Below are positions 35,425 through 44,302 of a stretch of DNA of 64,000 bases, piece by piece; positions within the stretch are counted from its first letter, which is position 1, and every line of letters starts with the position of its first letter. Source of the DNA: Corynebacterium jeikeium (lineage in GTDB: Bacteria; Actinomycetota; Actinomycetes; Mycobacteriales; Mycobacteriaceae); NCBI RefSeq assembly GCF_000738265.1, contig NZ_JFCQ01000021.1, positions 1-64,000 of the forward strand. Reading direction: 5' to 3'. The notes under the pieces were generated by a model, which was not told the DNA's origin, made no database searches, and saw only the letters and a program-made list of their open reading frames with translations. The position numbers and the translations under genes are program-made.

Positions 35425-35607
35425 TTACGTCGCGGCGAATACCGCCAGGCTCACCGGCACGATCGTCAGGCACACGATGGCGATGCAGAACAGCGTCCAC
35501 ACTTGTTTCTTCGATTTGCCGTACATGAAGCTGGCGAAGCTGCCGCCAAAGAACAGGAACCCCACAAACACGCTGGCCATGGTGATGAGGAGTGTCGTGT
35601 TATCCAT
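35425..35607 (-). CDS. Small membrane protein (60 aa)
   Basis: Sixty residues with two predicted helices (LLITMASVFVGFLFFGGSFASFM and VWTLFCIAIVCLTIVPVSLAVF) joined by a basic turn YGKSKKQ. The ATG at 35607 overlaps the stop of the upstream glycosyltransferase gene by eight bases, so they are co-translated. Conserved composition and tight coupling support a real gene; role unknown. Confidence 0.72.
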   Translation of the reverse strand: MDNTTLLITMASVFVGFLFFGGSFASFMYGKSKKQVWTLFCIAIVCLTIVPVSLAVFAAT

Positions 35608-37174
35608 CGTTGCTCTCTTTCGCTGCCGTTGTTGTGGTTGTCTTCTTTATGACGCCCACTTTTCCGCCCGAGCCATTCCCGTGACGGTGGTGCTTTCCTG
35701 TCGGAACGTCTTCAGCCAGCACTCCGGCCAGCGGATCGCGACCGTCGTGGGCTTCTCGGATCGGGTCGGCGCTGCGCCCCATGATTTGGCGGATGACCAG
35801 CACGGCCATGAATACCAGCAGCGCCAGGCGCACGACGGTCACGGTATCGACCAGCCAGTTCGGGGCCGCCTGGTTGGCTGGCAGGAACTGCCACATGCGC
35901 AGGTACCAGTACACGGCCTCCAGCGCTGCCCAGCTGAAGACCAGGCGCCAGCGGGGGAGAGCCAGCACCAGCAGTGGCACCAGCCAGATGGAGTACTGGG
36001 GGCTCCACACCTTGTTGGTGATCATGAAAGCCAACGTGGCCAGGAAGGCCACCTGGCCGACCCGCGGTGTGCGGGGGGCTGCGATAATGACCAGCCAGGC
36101 CAGGCCCAGCAGTGCGACGAGCAGCAAACCACTGGTCAGCAGGTTCAGCGTCTCTGCGCCGTCGACGGACTTGGAGGGGCTCACGCCGTTCCAGGAATCG
36201 TTACCCGTGATGTGGGCGATGACGGCGTAGATCGTGGAACCTTCCCAGCCGCGCTCGGAGTTCAGCCTGAAGAACTCCCCCCAGCCTTCGGGTGCAGCGA
36301 CCATGATCGGCACGTTAACGATCAGCCAGGTGCCGAGCGTCCCGCCGACCAGCTTGGCAAGTGGCTCCCACGCACGCTGGCGCAGGCAAAGCAGGATCAG
36401 TGCGCCGCCGATGAACGCGGGCCACAGTTTCAGCGCCACGCCCACGCCGACCGCCACGCCCGCCCAGCCGGGGCGCCGATTGGCCCAGAGGCTGAAGATG
36501 GCTACCGCCGCGGCGCATGCCAGTAGGTCGAAGTTGGTGAAGGCGTGGACGATGACTAGGGGAGAGGCCGCCATCAGCAGCGTGTCCCATACCCGGTTGC
36601 CGGTCAGTTTCGTCATCAACCCGGTGGCGACCAGCCAGAACAGGCCCAGGAAGAAGGCGTTAACGCCGAAGAAGATTGCCACGGGAGTTGCCTCTGGCAA
36701 GGGCAGGAAGTCCCACAGCACGCCGACCGGTCGGGCGATAGCCGCAACGATCCACTGGTACAGGCCCGTCAGCACGGGGTATTCCATGTAGCTTACAGAG
36801 CCGTCGCTGCCGGTTATGGACGTGAAGTAGGGGAAGTCGAGGTTATCTAGGCCTCGGCCAGAGTAGAGCGAGATTGTGTCTGAGTAGCAAGCGGAGGTGT
36901 ATTGACGCTTACCGGACCAGTCCACATAAGCCTCACCTGCAGAGGTAAATCCAGTGCGGATGCACTGTGCTTTTTGCAACCAGCCGAAGGCCAGGAAGGT
37001 AGCGGCGGTTGCCAGCAGCACGCGGAGGGGAGTCCACCACTTTGCCCGCCCGATGAGGGCGTGCGCCCCCGGTGGACCGCCGATGAAGCGGACGAATCCG
37101 CGCGCCATCGGCTCGGTCCGGGAAGGCAGTACGCGCTGCTGAGAACTGGTCTTCTTATGGGTTGAGGATTCCAT
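35600..37174 (-). CDS. GT87-like polyprenyl-phosphate-mannose mannosyltransferase (DUF2029)
   Basis: A 524-residue multi-pass protein from ATG 37174. About ten helices; the first extracytoplasmic loop holds CYSDTISLYSGRGLDNLDFPYF, with the acidic pair typical of GT-C enzymes, and VSYMEYPVLTGLYQWIVAAI. DUF2029/GT87 enzymes such as PimE and MptBC-like proteins add mannose from polyprenyl-phosphate-mannose to lipids or lipoglycans. The mycobacterial gene beside ponA1 (Rv0051-type) is the positional match. Its start overlaps the ponA stop by 20 bp. Acceptor unknown. Confidence 0.82.
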   Translation of the reverse strand: MESSTHKKTSSQQRVLPSRTEPMARGFVRFIGGPPGAHALIGRAKWWTPLRVLLATAATFLAFGWLQKAQCIRTGFTSAGEAYVDWSGKRQYTSACYSDTISLYSGRGLDNLDFPYFTSITGSDGSVSYMEYPVLTGLYQWIVAAIARPVGVLWDFLPLPEATPVAIFFGVNAFFLGLFWLVATGLMTKLTGNRVWDTLLMAASPLVIVHAFTNFDLLACAAAVAIFSLWANRRPGWAGVAVGVGVALKLWPAFIGGALILLCLRQRAWEPLAKLVGGTLGTWLIVNVPIMVAAPEGWGEFFRLNSERGWEGSTIYAVIAHITGNDSWNGVSPSKSVDGAETLNLLTSGLLLVALLGLAWLVIIAAPRTPRVGQVAFLATLAFMITNKVWSPQYSIWLVPLLVLALPRWRLVFSWAALEAVYWYLRMWQFLPANQAAPNWLVDTVTVVRLALLVFMAVLVIRQIMGRSADPIREAHDGRDPLAGVLAEDVPTGKHHRHGNGSGGKVGVIKKTTTTTAAKESNDG

Positions 37175-39857
37175 CGAGCAGGTTCTGTAGATCGTTGTTT
37201 GGCGGACGGTTACCACCCTGCGGAGCGGGCTGGCGCGGCGCCGGGGCCGGAGCTGGCGATGGCGGGGAAGCGGGGGAGGCCGGTGCCGGAGATTCCTGTT
37301 CCTGCTCCTCTGGCTGGTCGGCGCCTGCTGCGCCGCCTGCGTTTCCGCCGCCAGCGTACCCACCGGTGTAGCCGGAGCTGGCGGCTGCGCCGGTATTGAA
37401 CTGCTCGATCTCCGTGTTCTCCAGCGAGCGATCCATCACGCCCTTCCAGATCTGGGCGGGCAGGCCGGAGCCGTACATAATGCCGCCGTAGCTGTTGTGA
37501 ATCGGCTTGCCCTCGGCGGTACCAACCCACACTGCGGTGGACAGCTGCGGGGTGGAGCCGATCATCCAGGCGTCCTTATTTTCGCCGGTATCGCCCAGCT
37601 GCGCCGTACCGGTCTTTGCAGCCGAGGGACGGCCACCGGCCAGCGAGTTGCCGTTGGAATACGCCGCAATGGGCTGCATCGCCTGGATAACGCCGTTGGC
37701 AACTTCCTCAGAGACCACGCGGTCGCCGTCGTCGTTGGTGTTATCCAGCAGCACGTCTCCATTGGAGTTCTCCACCTTCTGCACGAAGTGCGGGCGGTGG
37801 TAGATGCCACCGTTGGTCAGGGTCGCCAGCGCGGTTGCCATGTCCAGCGGGCTGGACTGGTACATGCCCAGCGTGATGCCATCCGCCGGCTTGCCGTTCT
37901 TTTCCTGCAGGGTCTTGCCCACACCCGGCAGCGACTCGGCCACGCCCAGGCGGTGCGCCATGTCAGCCACGTCTTGCGGACCGCCCTTCAGCGCCTGGGT
38001 CAGGCGGATAAAGCTGGTGTTCAGCGACTGCTTCAACGCTTCGGCGATGCTGCATGTGCCGCAGCTTGCGCCGCCGTCGTTGTTCACCTGCGCGTCACCG
38101 GTCATGACGGGGGAGGAGTCGAACTGGTCGTAGAGGCTACCGCCCTGGTCCAGGTATGCGGCCAGCGTAAAAATCTTGAACGTAGAACCGCTCTGCAGGC
38201 CCGCACCGGCGAAGTCGAAACCAACTGGGTCGTCGCCGCCATACCAGGCGCGCACCCCGCCGGTCTTCGGATCCACCGAGGCCACGGCCGTACGCAGTCC
38301 CTGCTGCTGGCCTTCCATCTTCTTGTGGATCTCATCCACCGCGTCGGCCTGCATCTTCGGATCGATGGTGGTGGTGATCTTCAAGCCACCCGTGTTCACC
38401 TGTTCCTCGGTGATGCCCGCCTGCTCTAGCTCCTCGATAACCTTCGTCTTGATCAAGCCATTCGTACCGACGGCCTGGGTGTTCTCCGCGGTCTCCGCAG
38501 GGTCCTTCACCTTCGGGTACACGGCCTTCCGACGATCGGCTTCCTTCATGGCGCCGATCCCAACCATTCCGTCCAGAACGTAGTTCCAACGCGATTCTGC
38601 GCGCTCGCGGTTCGTCCACGGATCCAGGCTGGAAGGCGCCTGGATCGTCGCGGCCAGCACTGCGCCTTCCTCCGGGGTGAGGTCCTTGACGTCCTTGTCG
38701 AAGTACGCGTGCGACGCTGCGCTGATGCCGTACGAGTTACGCCCGAAATAAATGGTGTTCAGGTAGGCCTCCAGAATCTCGTCCTTCGACCATTCGCGCG
38801 CCATCTTCGCGGAGATCACCAGCTCCTTGGCCTTTCGGCTAAGGCTGAATTCGTCGCCGACCAGCGCGTTCTTCACGTACTGCTGGGTGATGGTCGAGCC
38901 ACCGCCGGCGCCCTCGCGCCCCAGCACCTGGCCGACTGCCGCACGGGCGAAACCAGACACGGAGAATCCGGGGTTGCTGTAGAACTCTCGGTCCTCTGCT
39001 GCCAGAACAGCCTGGCGGACGGACATTGGAACCTCGTCCAGCTTGACGTTCTGACGGTTGCCCTCTGGCGGAACGATGCGTGCCAGTTCAGTGTTGTTGT
39101 CGCTGGCCATGATGTAGGAGATCTGGTTGTTCACCAGCTCTTCCGGCTCCGGCACCTTCGTCACCGAGTATGCGGTGAAGAATGCCACCAGCGGCACAAT
39201 AATCATCACTGCCATGACGGCTGCTAGGCCCGCGAAGAAGTTGCGCAGGGTGCGCTTGTCGCGCCAGCTGCGCTTCTTGCGAGTTCTTGCCTTTAGTTTT
39301 CCATCTCCCACGGAGCGGCTTCCATTCTTCTTCACACGAGTCTGTGGCCCATTGTTTTGGGGCCTCTTTCTTTGTGACGCCGACACGCCCGCCGCACCAG
39401 CTCCAGCTCCAGCTGAGGCTCGTGCCCGGTGGGCACCACCGGATCTCACCGGCTTGCCGCCGCGCTGCACGGTTCCACGCTGTGGATTTCCACGCTGAGG
39501 ATTTCCCCGCTGCGCAGCTCCCCGCTGAGGATTGCGCTGCTGTCCAGCACGCCGCTGGCCCGGCTTAGCGGGCTGTCCAGCACGCCGCTGGCCCGGCTTA
39601 GCGGGCTGCCCGGCGCGGCGCTGGCCCGGCTTAGCGGGCTGACCTTGTCCAGCACGCGGCTGACCGGCACGCGCCTGGCCCGCGCGGCGCTGGCCCGGCT
39701 GACCCTGACCTGCCCGGCCCTGCCCAGCGCGTGACTGTCCGGCACGCGCCTGACCCGCGCGGCGCTGACCCGGCTGCCTGTGCCCACCGCGGCCTGCACC
39801 GGAGTCACCAGCACCACCGCGGGAGAAAGGGTTCTTGGACGGCTTGTCGCTACTCAA
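37155..39857 (-). CDS. ponA: Bifunctional class A penicillin-binding protein (PBP1)
   Basis: A 900-residue protein. Residues 1-190 are cytoplasmic and built of RAGQ/KPGQRRAGQ-type repeats, very Arg/Gly/Gln-rich. One helix near 210-235 precedes the GT51 domain: catalytic Glu in AAEDREFYSNPG (near 287) and GGGSTITQQYVKNAL (near 317). The transpeptidase domain has Ser in SGSTFKIFTL (near 556), SLNTS (near 611) and KTGTA (near 745). A Pro/Ala/Gly-rich tail follows. It polymerises and cross-links peptidoglycan. The basic repeat tail may bind cytoskeletal or nucleic acid partners; it is encoded by a 12-bp-based repeat and may vary in length. Confidence 0.95.
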   Translation of the reverse strand: MSSDKPSKNPFSRGGAGDSGAGRGGHRQPGQRRAGQARAGQSRAGQGRAGQGQPGQRRAGQARAGQPRAGQGQPAKPGQRRAGQPAKPGQRRAGQPAKPGQRRAGQQRNPQRGAAQRGNPQRGNPQRGTVQRGGKPVRSGGAHRARASAGAGAGAAGVSASQRKRPQNNGPQTRVKKNGSRSVGDGKLKARTRKKRSWRDKRTLRNFFAGLAAVMAVMIIVPLVAFFTAYSVTKVPEPEELVNNQISYIMASDNNTELARIVPPEGNRQNVKLDEVPMSVRQAVLAAEDREFYSNPGFSVSGFARAAVGQVLGREGAGGGSTITQQYVKNALVGDEFSLSRKAKELVISAKMAREWSKDEILEAYLNTIYFGRNSYGISAASHAYFDKDVKDLTPEEGAVLAATIQAPSSLDPWTNRERAESRWNYVLDGMVGIGAMKEADRRKAVYPKVKDPAETAENTQAVGTNGLIKTKVIEELEQAGITEEQVNTGGLKITTTIDPKMQADAVDEIHKKMEGQQQGLRTAVASVDPKTGGVRAWYGGDDPVGFDFAGAGLQSGSTFKIFTLAAYLDQGGSLYDQFDSSPVMTGDAQVNNDGGASCGTCSIAEALKQSLNTSFIRLTQALKGGPQDVADMAHRLGVAESLPGVGKTLQEKNGKPADGITLGMYQSSPLDMATALATLTNGGIYHRPHFVQKVENSNGDVLLDNTNDDGDRVVSEEVANGVIQAMQPIAAYSNGNSLAGGRPSAAKTGTAQLGDTGENKDAWMIGSTPQLSTAVWVGTAEGKPIHNSYGGIMYGSGLPAQIWKGVMDRSLENTEIEQFNTGAAASSGYTGGYAGGGNAGGAAGADQPEEQEQESPAPASPASPPSPAPAPAPRQPAPQGGNRPPNNDLQNLLDGILNP

Positions 39858-40257
39858 CTAGACGAGTCTCCTGATTGTCGATCGTGATCCCGATCAGCTC
39901 TTCTCGGATCAAGTGATTCCATCTGCATTTCATGCACACTTCAACAGTATGTATCGAAAACTCAGCATCCTGCTGTTCATTCACTAGCGTCTCAATCACA
40001 CCATTGATCTCTCTTACACTACGCGCTGTACCCGACTTTTCACCTAATACACCGCCATGAATCCACAGTGTTTCCCTTAATTCATGCCTCCCACACACCG
40101 GGCACGGACGGTCGACTGCCCGTCCTAGAACCTCCGCGGAGGAAAGGAGGCGCGGGGTGGCGTCCCCAACAAAACGCTTAACCCCACGCACCTCCAACAG
40201 GGAGCGACGGCGATCAAGCGACCTATCTATAACCCTTCGCGAAATCGACACACCCAC
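39850..40257 (-). CDS. DUF5318 family zinc-ribbon-like protein
   Basis: A 135-residue protein starting at GTG 40257. Two Cys pairs, RPCPVCGRHELRETLW and VEVCMKCRWNHLI, form a probable zinc ribbon. The start ISRRVIDRSLDRRRSLLEVR is the usual DUF5318 N-terminus. It overlaps ponA by eight bases and precedes it, a conserved order in actinobacteria (Rv0049-type). Function unknown; a link to wall growth is suggested only by the pairing. Confidence 0.82.
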   Translation of the reverse strand: MGVSISRRVIDRSLDRRRSLLEVRGVKRFVGDATPRLLSSAEVLGRAVDRPCPVCGRHELRETLWIHGGVLGEKSGTARSVREINGVIETLVNEQQDAEFSIHTVEVCMKCRWNHLIREELIGITIDNQETRLVE

Positions 40258-40381
40258 ATTCTAAACACCGCCCGGACAACCCCCACCCCGCGCGAGCTTG
40301 ATCGATAAACTCGCCGGGCTTAATCGGTTAACCAGCCAAAGAACAAGGGTTCTTAGCAGCCAGCGCCCTACGGTGATTCGC

Positions 40382-41473
40382 ATGACATCTAAGACTTGCA
40401 ACATCGCCATCGTGGGACTCGGCAACTGCGCGACTTCCCTGATCCAGGGCATTCACCTTTATTCCGACGCCGACGCGACCCAGAACGTCCCCGGCCTCAT
40501 GCACACCAAGTTCGGCCCCTACTCGGTGGGCGACGTGCGCGTCACCGCCGCCTTTGATGTGGACGCCGACAAGGTCGGCAAGGACGTCTCCGAAGCCATC
40601 GACGCGGGCATGAACTGCACCATCAAAATCGCCGACGTGCCACACACCGGCGTGACGGTCCAGCGCGGCCACACCTTCGACGGCCTGGGCCGCCACTACC
40701 AGGAAAGCATCACCGAATCCGACGCAGAACCCGTCGACGTACCCCAGGCGCTGCGCGACGCAGAGGTGGACGTACTGGTCAGCTACCTGCCCGTCGGCTC
40801 CGAAGAGGCCGACCGCTTCTACGCGCAGTGCGCCATCGACGCAGGCTGCGCCTTCGTCAACGCGCTGCCGGTGTTCATTGCCTCCGACCCAGAATGGGCC
40901 GAAAAGTTCCGTGCGGCCGGCCTGCCGATCGTCGGCGACGACATCAAGTCCCAGGTCGGCGCGACCATCACCCACCGCGTGCTGGCCCGCCTGTTCGAGG
41001 AGCGTGGCGTGCGCCTGGAGCGCACCATGCAGCTAAACGTCGGCGGCAACATGGACTTCAAGAACATGCTGGACCGCGACCGCCTGGAGTCCAAGAAGAT
41101 CTCCAAGACTCAAGCCGTGACCTCCAACCTGAAGGAAAGCCCGCTGGCTGGCAAGGTACACGACCGCAACGTCCACATCGGCCCCTCCGACTACGTGGAA
41201 TGGCTGGACGACCGCAAGTGGGCATACGTCCGCCTGGAAGGCTCCGCCTTCGGCGAAGTGCCGCTGAACCTGGAGTACAAGCTGGAGGTATGGGACTCCC
41301 CGAACTCCGCGGGCATCATCATCGACGCCGTGCGTGCCGCCAAGATCGCGCTGGATAGGGGAGTAGCCGGCCCCGTCGACGCGGCCTCGAGCTACCTGAT
41401 GAAGTCCCCGCCCGTGCAACTGCCGGACGACGTCGCCCGCGCGCAGCTGGAAGAGTTCATCAACGGCGCATAG
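40382..41473 (+). CDS. ino1: Myo-inositol-1-phosphate synthase
   Basis: A 363-residue enzyme: NAD-binding [17 protein letters not shown], then [39 protein letters not shown] and [27 protein letters not shown], all typical of actinobacterial Ino1. It converts glucose-6-phosphate to inositol-1-phosphate, feeding phosphatidylinositol, PIMs and mycothiol. ATG 40382 matches the family start. In C. glutamicum ino1 is controlled by the LacI-type regulator IpsA; here the upstream DNA (40296-40350) has GCGAG...CTCGC and GGTTAACC palindromes that could be such sites. Confidence 0.95.
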   Translation: MTSKTCNIAIVGLGNCATSLIQGIHLYSDADATQNVPGLMHTKFGPYSVGDVRVTAAFDVDADKVGKDVSEAIDAGMNCTIKIADVPHTGVTVQRGHTFDGLGRHYQESITESDAEPVDVPQALRDAEVDVLVSYLPVGSEEADRFYAQCAIDAGCAFVNALPVFIASDPEWAEKFRAAGLPIVGDDIKSQVGATITHRVLARLFEERGVRLERTMQLNVGGNMDFKNMLDRDRLESKKISKTQAVTSNLKESPLAGKVHDRNVHIGPSDYVEWLDDRKWAYVRLEGSAFGEVPLNLEYKLEVWDSPNSAGIIIDAVRAAKIALDRGVAGPVDAASSYLMKSPPVQLPDDVARAQLEEFINGA

Positions 41474-41620
41474 GGCGGAGGCGGTGGCGTCATTAATAAA
41501 TTGCGTCACCGCGTAAACACCCAGAAACATCCCCACAAACGCCGGACGACGTGCCCGAAAACACCGAGCTAAGCACCCCGCGTGAGTATTTACAGCCAAA
41601 ACTGTTGTATTTTAGTACCT

Positions 41621-42088
41621 ATGGCTTCCACACCTTTAGAAATCGCCAAGGAACTGCGCCTCCCATTGACGCGGTTGTACCTGCTGTACTTCCGCCAGAC
41701 GGAGAACTCCCACATCAGCATGGCGCAGCTATCGATCCTGATGATCCTCGAAGAAAACGGCCCGATGCGCATCAGCCAGATTGCGGCCACCGAGACGATC
41801 CGCATGCCCACCGCCTCCAACGCGGTCAACCAGCTGGAGACGATGGAGCTGGTCACGCGCGTGCGCGACACGTCCGACCGCCGCGGCGTGAGCGTCACCC
41901 TCACCGACAAGGGTCGCGAGGAACTGCGCCGCCTGTCCGAAGAACGCGCCGAGCAGCTCGCCAGCATGCTGGATAGCCTCAGCGACGAAGAGCTCAAGGA
42001 AGTTGCAGAGGCCACCCCAGTTATCGAACTGGTCCTGCGCCGCTACACTGAAGCTATCGAGGCAAAGCTGAACAACGACCAGCAGTAG
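41621..42088 (+). CDS. MarR-family regulator (MalR-like)
   Basis: A 155-residue winged-helix protein: ISMAQLSILMILEENGPMRISQIAATETIRMPTASNAVNQLETM, wing RDTSDRRGVSVTLTDKG, and a helical dimer domain. ATG 41621 has no ribosome site but TATTTT lies eight to thirteen bases before it, so the mRNA is probably leaderless. A UspA gene follows after 24 bp. The C. glutamicum regulator MalR, involved in envelope stress, also neighbours a UspA gene; orthology is likely but not proven. Confidence 0.88.
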   Translation: MASTPLEIAKELRLPLTRLYLLYFRQTENSHISMAQLSILMILEENGPMRISQIAATETIRMPTASNAVNQLETMELVTRVRDTSDRRGVSVTLTDKGREELRRLSEERAEQLASMLDSLSDEELKEVAEATPVIELVLRRYTEAIEAKLNNDQQ

Positions 42089-42112
42089 TGCTGGAGCTAG
42101 CGAGCATCTTTC

Positions 42113-43069
42113 TTGAGCAACACCCCTAAGTCCGACGTCCCCCGCACATCGGGCGCATCCCGCGCGCCCCTCCGCCTGCTTCTTACATGGCGCCCCGAAT
42201 CGGCCGGTGACGAGGCCGCGCAGGTCGCCGCCTGGCTCGGCCGCACGGAGACCATCGCGGTGCGCACGGCGACGGTGATCTCGCGTTCCTGGACCGCGCA
42301 GCCGGAGCTTGAGTTCGACAACTACTCGGAGTGGATCGACAAGGAATCGCAGGCCGTGTCCTCCGCCGCGCAGAAGGCGCTGGCCCTGGCCAAGCTGCCC
42401 GAAGCGATGCTGGACGCCGACGAGCCCTCCACTGTCACTGTTGATCATTCGGAAACGAAGGCTCTTATCGACGCCGCCGCCGAGTTCAACGCCGACATGA
42501 TGATCTTGGGCTCCCATCCCGCCGCGCCGCATTCTCGGTTCCGGATCGGCTCGACGGCGGATGCTCTGCTGCACTATGCCCCGCTGCCGCTACTGTTGGC
42601 TCCGCGGACGCCGAAGCTGTCGAAACGTGGCGTCACCAGGGTCAATTGCTGCTACATCGATACCGACCAGTCGCACGAGGCGCTGCGTCGGGCGGCGGAC
42701 CTGGCGCACCGCTGGGGAGTGCCGCTGCGGCTGGTGGCGTTCAGCCCGCGCGGGGCGACGATGTATCCGACGGAGACGGAGTTCATCGACAACTCGGACA
42801 TGATGGTCGAGTGGCGTGAGCAGGCTCTGGCGCTGCTGGACCGCGGACGGGACCGGGCTCTGAACAGGCACGGCGACCTGACAGTGCAGATGGAGGTCGG
42901 CAGCGGCTACGGCTGGTCCGGCGCGATTAACGCCCTGAAGTGGAAGAAGGGCGATCTGCTGGTGATGGGCTCCAGCACGCTGGGCGGTTTCCACCGCGTG
43001 TTCATCGGCCCGTCGACGAACCAGATTCTGCGGCACAGCCCGGTGCCGGTGCTGCTGAGCACCGTCTAA
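42113..43069 (+). CDS. Universal stress protein with two UspA domains
   Basis: A 318-residue tandem UspA protein starting at TTG 42113. Each domain ends in the ATP-binding pattern G-x2-G-x9-G-S/T: MILGSHPAAPHSRFRIGSTADALL and MGSSTLGGFHRVFIGPSTNQIL. Likely binds ATP and acts in stress or dormancy responses, cytosolic. Downstream of the MarR gene in one operon. A GGCGTCA site lies in the second domain start. Confidence 0.88.
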   Translation: MSNTPKSDVPRTSGASRAPLRLLLTWRPESAGDEAAQVAAWLGRTETIAVRTATVISRSWTAQPELEFDNYSEWIDKESQAVSSAAQKALALAKLPEAMLDADEPSTVTVDHSETKALIDAAAEFNADMMILGSHPAAPHSRFRIGSTADALLHYAPLPLLLAPRTPKLSKRGVTRVNCCYIDTDQSHEALRRAADLAHRWGVPLRLVAFSPRGATMYPTETEFIDNSDMMVEWREQALALLDRGRDRALNRHGDLTVQMEVGSGYGWSGAINALKWKKGDLLVMGSSTLGGFHRVFIGPSTNQILRHSPVPVLLSTV

Positions 43070-43260
43070 GCACTGTCTAGCGCGCCTTAGCGTGCCGCCC
43101 GGGGGTCGGCCGCGGGCGTCGGCGCTGGTCGTTCCGCAGGCTCGGCTCCCCGCCCACCCCGCGCCCACCGCGCGCCATTCCCCGCGCACCCCGCAGCCAC
43201 CGCGCTCCAGGCTCGCGCGGGTTCTGATTACCCCCGGGGACGTGTAGATTTAAGGGCATT

Positions 43261-43842
43261 ATGAGCACCGACGGTTTGAACAACGGCCCCTCACCTGCTG
43301 ATAACCCGGATTCTGCCTCCGGTTCCGCGGACTCCCAGCCCTTTGGTCGCCCGTCCGCGGGCTCTCAGCCCGCCGGCTCCCCATCCGCGGGATCCCGGCC
43401 CGACGGCTCCCAATCCTATGCCTCCGAGCTGGACCGTCCCGGCGCGCCCTCCGAGCTGGACTACGAGGCCGACCCCTTGCTCCGCCTCGAGCGCAACAAT
43501 AAGTCCACTCGCCAGGCCATTTGGTTCTTCGTCGGCGTGATCGTGTCCACCACTTTGTCCGCGATCCTGATCTGGATCGCCTCCAAGGTCATTGGCGGCC
43601 CCTACTGCGAGGCCGACTCCTCGGCACAACTGTGCAGCCGCACGTTCCAGCTTCTGTTCTCTATCGTTCCCACTTCGATTGCGTTCTTTGGCCTGTTCGG
43701 CTCGGCGTTTATCACCTACTACAAGTGGAAAAACCACCAGCGCTGGCGCCCGTGGGTAGCGGTGATCTGGTTCATCATGCCGTTCTGCATGGCTTGGATC
43801 ACCTCGGTCGGTGCGTACCTGCTCATCGACCACAGCCTCTAG
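43261..43842 (+). CDS. Membrane protein with Ser/Pro/Gly-rich N-terminus
   Basis: A 193-residue protein. The first 70 residues are disordered, with repeats such as SAGSQPAGSPSAGSRPDGSQ; three or four helices follow (AIWFFVGVIVSTTLSAILIWIA, LLFSIVPTSIAFFGLFGSAFI, VAVIWFIMPFCMAWITSVGAYL). Two Cys (YCEADSSAQLC) flank an extracytoplasmic loop and may form a disulfide. No family recognised. Its gene stands alone between uspA and leuS. ATG 43261. Confidence 0.72.
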   Translation: MSTDGLNNGPSPADNPDSASGSADSQPFGRPSAGSQPAGSPSAGSRPDGSQSYASELDRPGAPSELDYEADPLLRLERNNKSTRQAIWFFVGVIVSTTLSAILIWIASKVIGGPYCEADSSAQLCSRTFQLLFSIVPTSIAFFGLFGSAFITYYKWKNHQRWRPWVAVIWFIMPFCMAWITSVGAYLLIDHSL

Positions 43843-44302
43843 CCCCGCCCGACGGTCCCGCTTCCGCTATCCCCGCCTCCTTTAGCCCCGTCCGTCGGTC
43901 CCGATTCCGCTCAGGCTCCGCCGTACCCGCTGGAATGTCCCAAATCCTCGAGTTATTGAAAGTAGCGCGTTTGAAGCACGAAATCGCAGCTCTCTGACCT
44001 GCGAAAATAGAATAGTTATATTCTAAGAGCTGGAATTTGGGACAATCGCCCCGCAATTAGGTCATCGGAGCGCCGAAAATCGCCGAATTCGCGCCCGTCA
44101 GGAGCGTCACTGTGACGTTTCGAGGGCACACATTCGCACCGCTGTTCGATTCGGCGCCTTAGAATCCCTCAACACCGCGGGTAGAAAAAGGGTCGCCCCC
44201 CGGGCGCGCAAAGCCAAGGGAAAGGCCACCGGCACACCGGCACAAAGGCGCAGGCGCCCCCGGGCACGCAGTAGCCGGGAAGCGAGGGACACGCCCAGGC
44301 CG
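43843..44302. other. Intergenic region with type C element
   Basis: A degenerate duplicate of TAGCCCCGCCCGACGGTCCC (two copies from about 43842 and 43883) is followed by the 109-bp type C element and about 260 bp with no visible feature before the leuS stop. Confidence 0.65.
43936..44044 (+). mobile_element. Type C inverted-repeat element C1
   Basis: A 109-bp element from TGTCCCAAATCC to GGAATTTGGGACA. Copy C2 differs at about eight positions. It contains GTTATTGAAAGTAG and CTCTGACCTGCG, echoing the core of type A and B elements, and TATAACTATTC-rich sequence near the right end. Confidence 0.78.
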
